A DNA stretch of 64,000 nt from Amarolinea aalborgensis (GTDB lineage: Bacteria > Chloroflexota > Anaerolineae > SSC4 > Amarolineaceae), in assembly GCF_900491745.1 (NCBI RefSeq), contig NZ_UETR01000011.1, positions 1 through 64,000 on the forward strand, in the 5' to 3' direction. The translations under genes and the position numbers were made by a program. Shown one piece after another: positions 34,137 to 42,452 of the stretch. A model generated the notes under the pieces. That model did not search any database and was not told where the DNA came from. It saw nothing but the letters and a program-made list of their open reading frames with translations. Each line of letters starts with the position of its first letter. The stretch's first letter is position 1.

Positions 34137-34197
34137 ACGAGGTGGGGCCGGAAGGACCATGCGATTTGTGCCGAGACTCGAATCGGCCCCACCTCGT
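34137..34197. repeat. REP-like hairpin A upstream of the RAYT gene
   Basis: ACGAGGTGGGGCC (34137-34149) pairs perfectly with 34185-34197 (13 bp). The loop contains GCCGAGACTCG, also present in hairpin C downstream of the transposase. Confidence 0.85.
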
Positions 34198-34219
34198 TAG
34201 GGAACGCTGGGCGGCGTAA

Positions 34220-34285
34220 GGGCACAAGGGGCGGCGGAGTAGGCATTACGCGACAAGCCAGGTTGCTCCGCCGCCCCTCGTGCCC
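34220..34285. repeat. REP-like hairpin B upstream of the RAYT gene
   Basis: Positions 34220-34238 pair with 34267-34285 with one mismatch in 19. The arms begin GGGCACAAGGGGC, so the GGGCAC end is shared with hairpins A and C. Confidence 0.85.
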
Positions 34286-34312
34286 CAACGGGAACGCGCG
34301 GAAGGAGGAATC

Positions 34313-34819
34313 ATGACCGAATACCGTCGCCGCAACACGCTACGTTACGTTGGCTACGACTACACCAACGCGGGGGCCTATTTCGTGACGCTCCGCGCCC
34401 ACCGCGGCCTGCGCGTGTTCGGTGAGGTTGTGAATGGCGTCATGGTGCTGAATCCGCTGGGGCGGATCGCTGATCAATGCTGGACCGAATTCGCCGCGCG
34501 CCACACCGATGCCCAGGTGGATATCCATGTGATCATGCCCAACCATGCGCATGTGCTGCTCTGGATCATGGACACCGGCTCTGCGGAGCCGGGCGCGGTC
34601 AGCAAGACGCGCAAGTTTGGCGATGCCATCGCCGGATCGCTGTCGAGCCTGGTGGGCGCTTACAAGAGCGCTGTCACGCAGCAGGCGGCGCATCGCGGTC
34701 TGATCCCTGAGCCGCCGCTGTGGCAGCGCAACTTCCACGATCATATCGTGCGCGGCGAGCAGGAATTGGAACGCATTCGTGAATACATCCGCCAGAACCC
34801 CGCGCGCTGGCGCTGTTAG
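34313..34819 (+). CDS. REP-associated tyrosine transposase (RAYT, Y1/TnpA-REP family)
   Basis: This 168-residue HUH-type transposase has the metal-binding motif VIMPNHAHVLLW (H-x-H) and the catalytic-tyrosine helix in ERIREYIRQNPARW near its end. The N-terminal RRNTLRYVGYDYTNAGAYFVT is typical of RAYTs. It would nick and join single-stranded REP hairpins. The start has AAGGAGGAA upstream. It is flanked by three hairpins that share sequence ends, as expected of a REP/RAYT unit. The gene appears intact. Confidence 0.92.
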   Translation: MTEYRRRNTLRYVGYDYTNAGAYFVTLRAHRGLRVFGEVVNGVMVLNPLGRIADQCWTEFAARHTDAQVDIHVIMPNHAHVLLWIMDTGSAEPGAVSKTRKFGDAIAGSLSSLVGAYKSAVTQQAAHRGLIPEPPLWQRNFHDHIVRGEQELERIREYIRQNPARWRC

Positions 34820-34887
34820 GGCACGATGTGGGGCCGGGAGAGCTTTGCAGCTTATGCCGAGACTTGCATTGGCCCCACATCGTGCCC
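34819..34887. repeat. REP-like hairpin C downstream of the RAYT gene
   Basis: GGGCACGATGTGGGGCC (34819-34835) pairs perfectly with 34871-34887 (17 bp). It begins on the last base of the transposase stop codon. Relative to hairpin A, the arm pair G-C to T-A changes together. Confidence 0.88.
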
Positions 34888-34913
34888 CAACGAGGTGGGG
34901 TCGGAGGAGCCGT

Positions 34914-35198
34914 ATGAGTGATAGTAAGGGCACGGGGGGTGAGGGGAGAGACTCAGCCCTATCGCCTATCGCGTCCCCCGCCGCCCCTCATGCTCAAACG
35001 ATCAACCGTTACTCCTCACGCAGCCAACGGCTCGACCACGCGTTCCTGCGCGACATGCTGCGCGGCGCCACGTCGTACAAGCGCATCGCGGGTTGCTTCC
35101 GCAGCTCCATCTTCGAGCTGGTCGGCGAGGAGATCGGGGGTGTCCCCGACGTGCGCGTCGTCTGCAACAGCGATCTCGACGCCGTGGATAGCTTTTGA
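34914..35198 (+). pseudogene. Remnant of the N-terminus of a PLD-like/helicase protein
   Basis: This frame encodes RYSSRSQRLDHAFLRDMLRG and SYKRIAGCFRSSIFELVGEE, which resemble the N-terminal phospholipase-D-like part of large helicase-related proteins, and then stops after VCNSDLDAVDSF. Only about 70 residues of that domain remain, preceded by about 30 unrelated residues, so it is truncated. REP hairpin C and a further GGGCACGGGGGG stretch are just upstream. The full-length relatives are often in defence-type loci; this is from memory and inference. Confidence 0.5.
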
Positions 35199-35352
35199 AT
35201 TTGAGGGCGGCCTCTATTTGCGGCTATTCGCCGTGAATACAACCGAGCTTGAGAGTTGGAATCTGTTTTCCCCAGAGCACAAGGTACTGGTCATTGGACC
35301 AGGTGTGCACTGGCCCTACATCAGGTCGGATGTCGTGAGCGAAGAGTCGTAG
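35184..35352 (+). pseudogene. Unidentified C-terminal gene fragment
   Basis: A different reading frame carries FEFEGGLYLRLFAVNTTELE and HKVLVIGPGVHWPYIRSDV, which looks like genuine protein sequence and ends at 35352. It follows the helicase fragment directly in another frame, as if a deletion joined two broken genes. I cannot identify the parent protein. Confidence 0.35.
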
Positions 35353-35436
35353 ATCTTCATGTTCTGTAGATGAAGCCTGGCGCGGGACCGCGGCCCCGCG
35401 CTGACCCGCTTCGCCGTGGCCGAGTACTTTCGGCGC

Positions 35437-35465
35437 TTGCAAACCACCGCCAATGCGGGTATAAT
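35437..35465 (+). promoter_or_regulatory. Putative sigma70-type promoter of the formate dehydrogenase operon
   Basis: TTGCAA (35437-35442) and a perfect TATAAT (35460-35465) are separated by 17 bases. The leader to the ATG at 35577 would be about 105 bases, long enough for an RNA control element, but no known riboswitch was recognised in it. Confidence 0.65.
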
Positions 35466-35576
35466 CCCCTTCTCACCGTACCCCCCAGCATCAGCCTAAA
35501 TCTTGTGCTGCACGCCACGACCACCTGCGGTTGTCGGCGCTGTAAACTCTTGCGTGTGCAATCAGGAACACCGGCC

Positions 35577-37340
35577 ATGCCCTTACCCGTGCTGCCGACA
35601 TCCGAGGCTGTGGCGTCTGTCCTGGCGACGTTCCAGGGCAAGGGCCGCGCCTACCTGCTGCCCTGTCTCCTGGCCGTGCAGCGCGTCCACGGCTGGCTCT
35701 CGCCTGACCTGGTGGCCCGCATCGGCGCGGCGCTGGCCGTTCCCCTCGCCGACATCTACGGCGTGATTGACTTCTACACCATGCTCTACAGCCAACCGCA
35801 CGGCCGGCATCTGCTGCGCGTGTGCGATGATGTCGCCTGCTCCCTGGCGCGGCCAGCGAACAGCGAATCGTTGCGCGCGGCCATCGCCAGCCACACCGGC
35901 CTGCGCCAGCGCGGCGATACCACGCCCGACGGCGCGCTGACCCTGGAGATGATGCCTTGCCTGGGCCGCTGCGCGGACGCGCCGGCGGTTCTGCTGGACG
36001 AGGCGCCGCTGCCTGCCGATGCGCTGCTCTCCTGGTTGACCTCGGATCGTGAGCCTGATGCGCTGCTCTCCGCGGCGACCGCGGCTGCCGCCCCCGCAGA
36101 GCCGGTGCTGGGTGACGTTGTGCTGGCAGAGCACGTGGGCCGGGTTGACCCCTGGAGCCTGGCGGACTATGAACAGCACGGCGGGTTTGCGGCCCTGCGC
36201 CAGGCCCTGGGCGCGATGACGCCGGCCGCGGTCGTGCAGGCCGTCGAGGCGTCGGGCCTGGTGGGCCGCGGGGGCGCGGCTTTTCCCACCGGGGTCAAAT
36301 GGCGCAGCGCCGCGGATGAGCCGGCGACGCCCAAGATGGTGGTGTGCAACGCGGATGAGAGCGAAACCGGCACTTTCAAGGATCGCCCCCTGCTGCAAGG
36401 CGATCCCTTCCGGCTGATCGAGGCCATGGCGCTGGCCGCGTACGCGATTCAGGGCCAGGGCGAGGTGGGCGGCTACATCTACCTGCGCGGCGAGTATGGC
36501 TACGTGGCGCCGGTGCTGGAGAACGCGCTGGCCCGCTGTCGAGCGGCCGGCTACCTGGGGCGCCATCTGTTGGGCAGCAACCTGCACTTCGACATCGAGC
36601 TGCGCCTGGGCGCGGGCGCGTACATCTGCGGCGAGGAGACTGCGCTCTTCGAGTCCATCGAGGGTAAGCGCGGCATGCCCCGCGTCAAACCGCCGTTTCC
36701 GGTACAGGCGGGCCTCTTCGGCAAACCCACGGTCATCAACAACGTCGAGACTTTCTTCAACATCCCCCCCATCGTGCGCCACGGCCCCGGCTGGCTGCGC
36801 CAATATGGCACCGCGCAATCGCCGGGCACCAAACTGTTCGGCGTCAGCGGCTGTGTGCAGCGCCCCATGCTTTACGAACTGCCGCTGGGGCGCTCCTTGC
36901 GCCATCTGCTGTTCGATCAGGCTGGCGGGCCGCTGCCTGACCGCCGCATCACGAGCGTGCTGCTGGGCGGCGCGGCCGGCACTTTCGTCGGCGCCGCGCA
37001 CTTCGACGTGGCCCTCGACTGGCAGTCGCTGCGTGAAATCGGCGCCACGCTTGGCTCCGGCGCGGTCATGGTGCTGGATGATGCGGTCGCGCCCTGTGAG
37101 GTAGTCAGCCGCGTGGCCCACTTCTTCGCCCATGAGTCGTGCGGCAAATGCTACCCGTGCCAGATGGGAACGCAGCGCCAGGTTGAGATCGTCGAACGCT
37201 GGCGCGCCGGCCAGGCGCGACCCCAGGATCGGCTCGACCTGGACGACCTGGCGGGCGCGATGCGCGATGCGTCGCTGTGCGGCCTGGGACAGGCCGCATC
37301 CGGCGCGATTTTGAGCGCCGTGGAACTGTTCGGCGGTTGA
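35577..37340 (+). CDS. NuoE/NuoF fusion, NAD-binding subunit of formate dehydrogenase
   Basis: This 587-residue flavoprotein passes electrons between NAD and the Fe-S chain. Its N-terminal NuoE-like part (about residues 1-165) has the 2Fe-2S ligands C-x4-C (CDDVAC) and C-x3-C (CLGRC). The NuoF part has GLVGRGGAAFPTGVKW (NADH/FMN), CNADESETGTFKDR (FMN), GAYICGEETALFESIEGKRG and the 4Fe-4S motif SCGKCYPC with a later cysteine (SLCGLG). Length is normal for such fusions in FdsB/HydB-like proteins. It is the first gene of the operon with fdhD and the Fe-S and catalytic subunits. The start has CAGGAA eight to twelve bases upstream. Confidence 0.9.
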   Translation: MPLPVLPTSEAVASVLATFQGKGRAYLLPCLLAVQRVHGWLSPDLVARIGAALAVPLADIYGVIDFYTMLYSQPHGRHLLRVCDDVACSLARPANSESLRAAIASHTGLRQRGDTTPDGALTLEMMPCLGRCADAPAVLLDEAPLPADALLSWLTSDREPDALLSAATAAAAPAEPVLGDVVLAEHVGRVDPWSLADYEQHGGFAALRQALGAMTPAAVVQAVEASGLVGRGGAAFPTGVKWRSAADEPATPKMVVCNADESETGTFKDRPLLQGDPFRLIEAMALAAYAIQGQGEVGGYIYLRGEYGYVAPVLENALARCRAAGYLGRHLLGSNLHFDIELRLGAGAYICGEETALFESIEGKRGMPRVKPPFPVQAGLFGKPTVINNVETFFNIPPIVRHGPGWLRQYGTAQSPGTKLFGVSGCVQRPMLYELPLGRSLRHLLFDQAGGPLPDRRITSVLLGGAAGTFVGAAHFDVALDWQSLREIGATLGSGAVMVLDDAVAPCEVVSRVAHFFAHESCGKCYPCQMGTQRQVEIVERWRAGQARPQDRLDLDDLAGAMRDASLCGLGQAASGAILSAVELFGG

Positions 37341-37369
37341 ATTCAGACAAACAGAAATCAAACAAACCG

Positions 37370-38170
37370 ATGGATGGACTGGTTAATTGCAGCTACGCCG
37401 CGTATGAGCGGGAAGGCTGGCGCGTGGTGGATGGCGCGGCGCCGGGCGAGGAATTCCTGCGCCTGCACGTCAACGGCCTGGAACTGGCGACGCTGATGTG
37501 CTCGCCGTTCGAGCAGGACACCCTGGCGCTGGGGTTCCTGCGCGCCGAGGGCGTCATCCAATCCCTGGCTGACGTGCGGCTGGTCACGGTCTGCCCCAGC
37601 GGTACGTGCGTGGATGTGTGGCTGCGCGATGCCCATTTTGAGCCGCCCCGCCGCGTCATCATCACCTCCGGCTGCGGCGGCGGCGTCACCTTCGATGACC
37701 TGGCGGAGCAGCAGGCGCCGCTCACCTCCAGCCGGCGGCTGGCGCCAGAGCAGCTCATGCGCCTGATGGGCGATGTGCAGGACGCGGCTGTGCTCTATCG
37801 CACCGCGCGCGGGATTCACACCAGCGGGCTGAGCGATGGCGACCAGGTGTTGATGGTGGCGCAGGATGTGGGGCGTCATAACACGATAGATCGTCTGTGG
37901 GGGCAGTGCCTGCGCCGCGGCCAGCCGACGGAAGATCTGATCCTGCTCTCCACGGGCCGCATCAGCTCGGAGATGCTCAACAAGGCGGCCAAGATGCGCA
38001 TTCCCCTCGTGGCCAGCCGCACGTCGCCAACGGCCCTGTCCATCGAGTTGGCGCGCGCGTGGAATATCACCCTGGTGGGCTATCTACGCACCGGCAGCCT
38101 GCGCGTCTACACCGCAGCAGAGCGGCTGGGCTTCGACGGAGGAAATCATGGCTCTCAATCAAGTTCATAA
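37370..38170 (+). CDS. fdhD: FdhD, formate dehydrogenase sulfurtransferase
   Basis: FdhD transfers sulfur to the molybdenum or tungsten cofactor so that formate dehydrogenase becomes active. This 266-residue protein has NGLELATLMCSPFEQDTLALGFL, the cysteine in IITSGCGGGVTFD (the usual CxxC is reduced to a single Cys here), and ARGIHTSGL, VAQDVGRHNTIDRL and STGRISSEMLNKA, all standard. It starts 30 bases after the NuoEF stop. Its end overlaps the next small gene by 23 bases. Confidence 0.92.
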   Translation: MDGLVNCSYAAYEREGWRVVDGAAPGEEFLRLHVNGLELATLMCSPFEQDTLALGFLRAEGVIQSLADVRLVTVCPSGTCVDVWLRDAHFEPPRRVIITSGCGGGVTFDDLAEQQAPLTSSRRLAPEQLMRLMGDVQDAAVLYRTARGIHTSGLSDGDQVLMVAQDVGRHNTIDRLWGQCLRRGQPTEDLILLSTGRISSEMLNKAAKMRIPLVASRTSPTALSIELARAWNITLVGYLRTGSLRVYTAAERLGFDGGNHGSQSSS

Positions 38171-38378
38171 CTACAGCATTTGGCACCAGGCGGGCAGCGA
38201 CAAAGCTGAGATTCGGCTGCTGCTTGACACTGGCTCGCTGGCCACGATCAGCAATCTGCCATTGGCTTCGGCCACTTTTATCGTGGACCTGCTGCGGCAT
38301 GAGAAGCCAATCTACTGGGACAGCGTGGCACGGCTGGTCTACACCTCATCCTGGGAACCGGTCGGCGAAGGCGAGTAG
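38148..38378 (+). CDS. Small conserved-looking protein in the formate dehydrogenase operon
   Basis: This 76-residue protein is not recognised. The evidence for a real gene is a good RBS (GGAGGAA) eight bases before the ATG, position inside the operon, overlap with the fdhD end, and a peptide of ordinary composition (LLLDTGSLATISNLPLASAT). It has no signal or membrane segment and no cysteine. It may be a small accessory or chaperone-like factor for the dehydrogenase, but that is inference from position only. Confidence 0.6.
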   Translation: MALNQVHNYSIWHQAGSDKAEIRLLLDTGSLATISNLPLASATFIVDLLRHEKPIYWDSVARLVYTSSWEPVGEGE

Positions 38379-38439
38379 CTCCAGCTCTAGCCTCCTGAAC
38401 TTGTTCGGGAGGCCGCTGAGGAGAGAAAGGGATTCAACG

Positions 38440-39168
38440 ATGAGCCACTCACCCATGCCATCATCGGTGGGCGTCGTGATTGACGGCCACGCCTTGACCG
38501 TATCCACGGGCACTACCGTGTTGGCCGCCGCGGCCGAGATTGGCGTGGACATCCCCACGCTGTGCTATCATCCCAACCTGACGCCCAACGCAGTCTGCCG
38601 CATGTGCGTCGTGGAGCCGACCCGCGGTCGCACCCTGATCCCGGCCTGCGTCGCGCCCTGCGTCGAGGGACTGGAGGTGCACACCGACACCCCGCGCGTG
38701 CAGCGCGCGCGCAAGGTGATCCTGGAACTGCTTCATTCGACCGTGGACTGCTCCGAGGCGCCGCAGATTCAAACCTACAGCGCGCGCTATGGCGCGGACC
38801 CCGCGCGTTTCGCCGGCGGCAAGCGCCGCGACGCGGCCGTCAAAGACGACAATCCCTTCTACGTGCGTGACTACAGCAAATGCATTCTGTGCTGGCGCTG
38901 CGTGCAGGTCTGCGCCGACGACGTGCAAAACACCTTTGCCTTGACCCTGGGCGAGCGCGGCTTTCACACATCCATCGCCACCTTTTTCGACGCGCCGATG
39001 CCGGACACGACCTGCGTCTTCTGCGGCAACTGTGTTGAGGTGTGCCCCACGGGCGCGCTCAAAGGCAAGCAGGAATGGCTGCTGGAGCAAGGTCTGTCGT
39101 TGGATGAGATTCGCCTGCAAACTCGCCGCGCACGGCGAGCCGTCCGCCGCACGGAAAGTGACGATTGA
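38440..39168 (+). CDS. Fe-S subunit (NuoG N-terminal-like) of formate dehydrogenase
   Basis: This 242-residue electron-transfer subunit has a 2Fe-2S ferredoxin domain at the N-terminus (CYHPNLTPNAVCRMCV and CVAPC) followed by two 4Fe-4S sites (CILCWRCVQVC and CVFCGNCVEVCPTG, about residues 147-215). In fused homologues this part is the N-terminus of the catalytic subunit; here it is a separate gene. Electrons would run between the catalytic subunit and the NuoEF subunit. It starts 61 bases after the small gene and ends 55 bases before fdhF. Confidence 0.9.
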   Translation: MSHSPMPSSVGVVIDGHALTVSTGTTVLAAAAEIGVDIPTLCYHPNLTPNAVCRMCVVEPTRGRTLIPACVAPCVEGLEVHTDTPRVQRARKVILELLHSTVDCSEAPQIQTYSARYGADPARFAGGKRRDAAVKDDNPFYVRDYSKCILCWRCVQVCADDVQNTFALTLGERGFHTSIATFFDAPMPDTTCVFCGNCVEVCPTGALKGKQEWLLEQGLSLDEIRLQTRRARRAVRRTESDD

Positions 39169-39223
39169 GCGCGCCAGGCAACGCCGAAAAGTGAGCTTGG
39201 CGGCGACAGTGGGAGGTGACCAG

Positions 39224-41464
39224 ATGATTGCTGAGCATGTGACTCGCTCCACCTGCGCGTACTGCGGCGTGGGCTGCCAGGTCAATCTGCACGTCAACGC
39301 CGAGCAGCAGATTTTTCGGGTCAGCGCGCCGCAAGACGCCGCGCCGAACTATGGCCGGCTGTGCGTCAAGGGGCGCTTCGGCATGGACTTCGTCTACCAT
39401 CCCAGCCGCCTGACCACCCCGCTGATCCGTCACGACTACGCGGATATTCAAGCCGGCCGCGCCCGGCGAGGGCCGCTTGATCTGGATGGCTTCCGCCCGC
39501 TGAGCTGGGATGCCGCGCTCGACTTAGTCGCGCAGCGGCTGGCCGCGATCAAGGCGCAGCACGGCGGCGACGCGATTGCCGCGCTCTGTTCGGCTAAAGC
39601 CACCAATGAAGACAACTACGTCTTTCAGAAGTTCATGCGCCAGGTGCTGGGCACGAACAACGTAGATCACTGCGCGCGCCTCTGTCACGCCGGTTCGGTG
39701 ACCGGCCTACAGATGGCGATCGGTTCGTCGGCCATGTCGAACGCGATTGCGGAAATGCCCACGCTGGAGTGTTTCATCGTCACCGGCTCCAACACCACCG
39801 AAACGCATCCGGTCATTGCCACGTTCCTCAAGCAGGCGGTGCGCAAGCACGGCGCGCATCTGATCGTGGCGGATCCGCGCCACATTGAGCTGGCCGATTT
39901 TGCCGAAGTGTGGCTGCGCCAGAAGCCGGGCACTGATGTGATCCTGTGGCAGGCGCTGGCGCATGTCATCGTGCGCGAGGCCTGGTATGACGCCGACTTC
40001 ATCCGCACGCGCACCGAAGGCTTTGCAGATTACATCGAGAGCCTGGAACGTTGGACGCCGGCTTACGCCGAAGAGATGACCGGCGTGCCGGCCGCGGACA
40101 TCGTCAAGGCCGCGCGGCTCTACGCGACGGCCAACCGCGCCGCGATCTACTGGGGCATGGGCATCAGTCAAAGCACGCATGGCACTGACAACGCGCTGGC
40201 GCTGGCCAACCTGGCGCTGATGTGCGGTCATTTGGGCGCGGAGGGCGCCGGCCTCAACCCACTGCGCGGGCAGAACAACGTCCAGGGCTGCTCGGACGCG
40301 GGCGGGCTGTTCGACATGTTCCCTGGCTACCAGCGTGTAGACCACCCCGAGATTCGCGCCAAGTTTGCCTGGGCCTGGGGCGCGCCGCTCAACCCGCAGC
40401 CCGGCCTTGCCACGCCGGAGATGGTGGACGGCGCGGGCAGCGGTGCGCTGCGCGCCTTCTACGTCATGGGTGAGAATCCGCTGATGAGCGAGCCCAACCT
40501 GGCGCATGCGCGGCACTGTCTGCAGAACCTGGATCTGATCGTCTGCCAGGACATCTTCTTCAACGAAACCTGCGCGTACGCCGACATCATCCTCCCCGCC
40601 ACCAGTTTTGCCGAAAAGGATGGCACCTTCACCAACTCGGATCGTCGCGTGCAGATGGTGCGCGCCGCGATTGAGCCAATCGGCGCGGCGCGCGCGGATT
40701 GGGAGATCGTGTGCGATCTGGCCGGCCGCGTGCTGCACGAACTGCATGCGTTGGGCGCGACGCCAGGCTCACGGATGGGGGATTTGCCGGCGGCTGCGCC
40801 GGCCGCGGTGGCCGACCTGGCCCTGGGCGCGCTGGCCGGCTATGCTTACGATCATCCGGCGGCGATTTGGCAGGAGATGGCGCGCTTGACCCCGCCCTTC
40901 CAGGGCATCAGCTACGCGCGCTTGGAGGCGGAGGGCGGCGTACATTGGCCTTGCCCCACGTCCGATCATCCCGGCACGCCGTACCTCTTTGCGGAGAGTT
41001 TTCCGCGCGGCCGCGGCAAGTTCCACAGCCTTGACTTCCTGCAGCCGCATGAGCTGCCGGATGCCGACTATCCGCTGATTCTGTCCACAGGGCGCGTGCT
41101 TTTCCATTGGCATGGCGGCACGATGACGCGGCGCTCGAAGCTGGACGACATTTACCCGGAGGCGGTGGTAGAGGTGCATCCGGAGGATGCGCGGACGCTG
41201 GCGGTCAGCTCAGGGGCGTGGGTGGAACTCAAGTCGCGACGCGGGCGCATCGAGTGCAAGGTGTTGGTGACGGGGCGTTCGCCGCAAGGGACGGTCTTCT
41301 TGCCCTTCCATTTTGCTGAAGCCGCCGCGAATGAGTTGACCCTGCACGACCTCGATCCGCTGGCAAAGATACCGGATTACAAAGTGTGCGCGGTGCGCCT
41401 GACGCCGTTGGATCGGCCGGACGGGGCTGTGTCGGGGGTCAGCAGCCCCGGCGCGCGGCGGTGA
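39224..41464 (+). CDS. fdhF: Formate dehydrogenase catalytic subunit (Cys-type, W/Mo-bisMGD)
   Basis: This 746-residue oxidoreductase oxidises formate to CO2 or may reduce CO2. Its N-terminus holds a 4Fe-4S motif (CAYCGVGC with a later cysteine in LCVKGRF). The active-site region DHCARLCHAGSV carries a cysteine in the place of the selenocysteine of some relatives, so no SECIS is required. GSNTTETHPV and DPRHIELADFAEVWL bind the pterin, and the C-terminal domain includes RVLFHWHGGTMTRRS. GGGAGG lies seven bases before the ATG. It is the last gene of the operon and lacks the N-terminal ferredoxin domain, which is supplied by the previous gene. Confidence 0.93.
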   Translation: MIAEHVTRSTCAYCGVGCQVNLHVNAEQQIFRVSAPQDAAPNYGRLCVKGRFGMDFVYHPSRLTTPLIRHDYADIQAGRARRGPLDLDGFRPLSWDAALDLVAQRLAAIKAQHGGDAIAALCSAKATNEDNYVFQKFMRQVLGTNNVDHCARLCHAGSVTGLQMAIGSSAMSNAIAEMPTLECFIVTGSNTTETHPVIATFLKQAVRKHGAHLIVADPRHIELADFAEVWLRQKPGTDVILWQALAHVIVREAWYDADFIRTRTEGFADYIESLERWTPAYAEEMTGVPAADIVKAARLYATANRAAIYWGMGISQSTHGTDNALALANLALMCGHLGAEGAGLNPLRGQNNVQGCSDAGGLFDMFPGYQRVDHPEIRAKFAWAWGAPLNPQPGLATPEMVDGAGSGALRAFYVMGENPLMSEPNLAHARHCLQNLDLIVCQDIFFNETCAYADIILPATSFAEKDGTFTNSDRRVQMVRAAIEPIGAARADWEIVCDLAGRVLHELHALGATPGSRMGDLPAAAPAAVADLALGALAGYAYDHPAAIWQEMARLTPPFQGISYARLEAEGGVHWPCPTSDHPGTPYLFAESFPRGRGKFHSLDFLQPHELPDADYPLILSTGRVLFHWHGGTMTRRSKLDDIYPEAVVEVHPEDARTLAVSSGAWVELKSRRGRIECKVLVTGRSPQGTVFLPFHFAEAAANELTLHDLDPLAKIPDYKVCAVRLTPLDRPDGAVSGVSSPGARR

Positions 41465-41663
41465 GTGGAGCAAGAGAAGATGAGATCTGATTATGGGCCA
41501 GCAAGGCCGCAATGTGCTGTTGAATGGCGACACGGATGTTACGCCTGGTCTCTTCGATAGTCATGCCATTGCTAAAGCACCCTGGCAGGCTAGGGCTATA
41601 GGCGAAATACCCTTCGTCTTCTGGCTCTTTCTCCATGACAATCCCAAAGTCATAGAATTTCAC
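41439..41663 (-). CDS. HicB-like antitoxin-family protein (orphan)
   Basis: This 74-residue protein matches the HicB partial RNase-H-like fold: YFAYSPSLPGCFSNGMTIEETRRNIRVAIQQHI. A C-terminal DNA-binding domain is missing, which is common in short HicB forms. The GTG start at 41663 has GGACGGTGAG upstream. No HicA toxin gene could be seen beside it. Its 3' end overlaps the 3' end of fdhF on the opposite strand by 26 bases, so the two genes are convergent. Confidence 0.75.
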   Translation of the reverse strand: MKFYDFGIVMEKEPEDEGYFAYSPSLPGCFSNGMTIEETRRNIRVAIQQHIAALLAHNQISSSLAPLTAARRGC

Positions 41664-41758
41664 GGCTCACCGTCCTGGTTTGCACCCTACGTTGGTAGAT
41701 CCGATTCTTGGTGCACCGGAGAAAAGTGCGTAACTGGTGGATAAGCCTGGGGCGCGGT

Positions 41759-42148
41759 TCAAGATACTAACACGCCTTTTGATTTCAGCCAGGTTTCTAC
41801 TTCTACCAAAACCCATATCAGATCAATACTCGGTTTACCTGTCAAGGGTGACTCGCTGACGCGGTTATGCTCGTCATGAAAATGGTGCGGCGACGTGGAT
41901 ATGCTTGGATAGTGCGGAGCGTTATCCCATCTCAACAGTGGCACGCTCGTAAACAATTGATATGCGTAGTCTAGAGAAGTCGTCTCCTGGTGTAACCAGA
42001 CCTGAAACTGATAGTTATCTAGCAATCGGCAACGGATTTTCACCTCTAGTTGACCGGCTGGGGTTTCGTCATAAGACACGATGCGCGTGTTCTTGATCAG
42101 AGATGCTCCTTGTAAGATGTTGAGCAGGTTATCAACGAGGGCGAGCAT
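41759..42148 (-). CDS. TumE-family (DUF6516) toxin-like protein
   Basis: This 129-residue protein resembles the TumE/DUF6516 toxins. It begins MLALVDNLLNILQGASLIKN, continues QLEVKIRCRLLDNYQFQVWLH, has LLRWDNAPHYPSISTSPHHFHDEH with a histidine cluster, and ends LIWVLVEVETWLKSK. Its ATG overlaps the upstream antitoxin-like gene by 17 bases in another frame, which fits a toxin-antitoxin operon with the antitoxin first. Catalytic residues of the family are not established, so activity is inferred. Confidence 0.7.
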   Translation of the reverse strand: MLALVDNLLNILQGASLIKNTRIVSYDETPAGQLEVKIRCRLLDNYQFQVWLHQETTSLDYAYQLFTSVPLLRWDNAPHYPSISTSPHHFHDEHNRVSESPLTGKPSIDLIWVLVEVETWLKSKGVLVS

Positions 42149-42452
42149 GCAGTAAATCCTGGTAGGTCTTCTGCCAGTCAGAGAGCATTGCACGAGCTGT
42201 GCGCCATGCCAGCCAATCGTCTTCTTCAGAGGGCGTCGCGCGGTTCTGCAGGTAGGCTGTAAACTGCTCGAATTCCATCGCGTGTTTGTGTTCGAGCCTA
42301 CGCACGCGACGCCGATAGTAAAGCAATTTGGTGTGCACAGCCGACAATGCCAATTCCCACAAGGCTTCCTCGACTGTGGCGTAGCGTTGTTGGGCGACGA
42401 GTGCACCCGCGACCTTATCTAGAATGGTAGCTGCAGAAATTCCAAGCGCCAT
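42132..42452 (-). CDS. Antitoxin-like partner of the TumE-type toxin
   Basis: This 106-residue helical protein (ILDKVAGALVAQQRYATVEEALWELALSAVHTKLLYYRRRVRRLEHK) resembles the helical partners encoded upstream of TumE/DUF6516 toxins. There is no obvious helix-turn-helix. AAAGGATC lies just before the ATG at 42452. The 17-base overlap with the toxin gene supports coupled expression. Assignment rests on position and general composition. Confidence 0.65.
   Translation of the reverse strand: MALGISAATILDKVAGALVAQQRYATVEEALWELALSAVHTKLLYYRRRVRRLEHKHAMEFEQFTAYLQNRATPSEEDDWLAWRTARAMLSDWQKTYQDLLHARPR

Noticed and set aside
35370..35576. Longer N-terminus for the NuoEF fusion
   Set aside because: A promoter with perfect -10 lies at 35437-35465, inside that extension, and the family domain starts after ATG 35577.
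35466..35576. Molybdenum-cofactor or other riboswitch in the formate dehydrogenase leader
   Set aside because: The leader is long enough, but no known conserved core was recognised.
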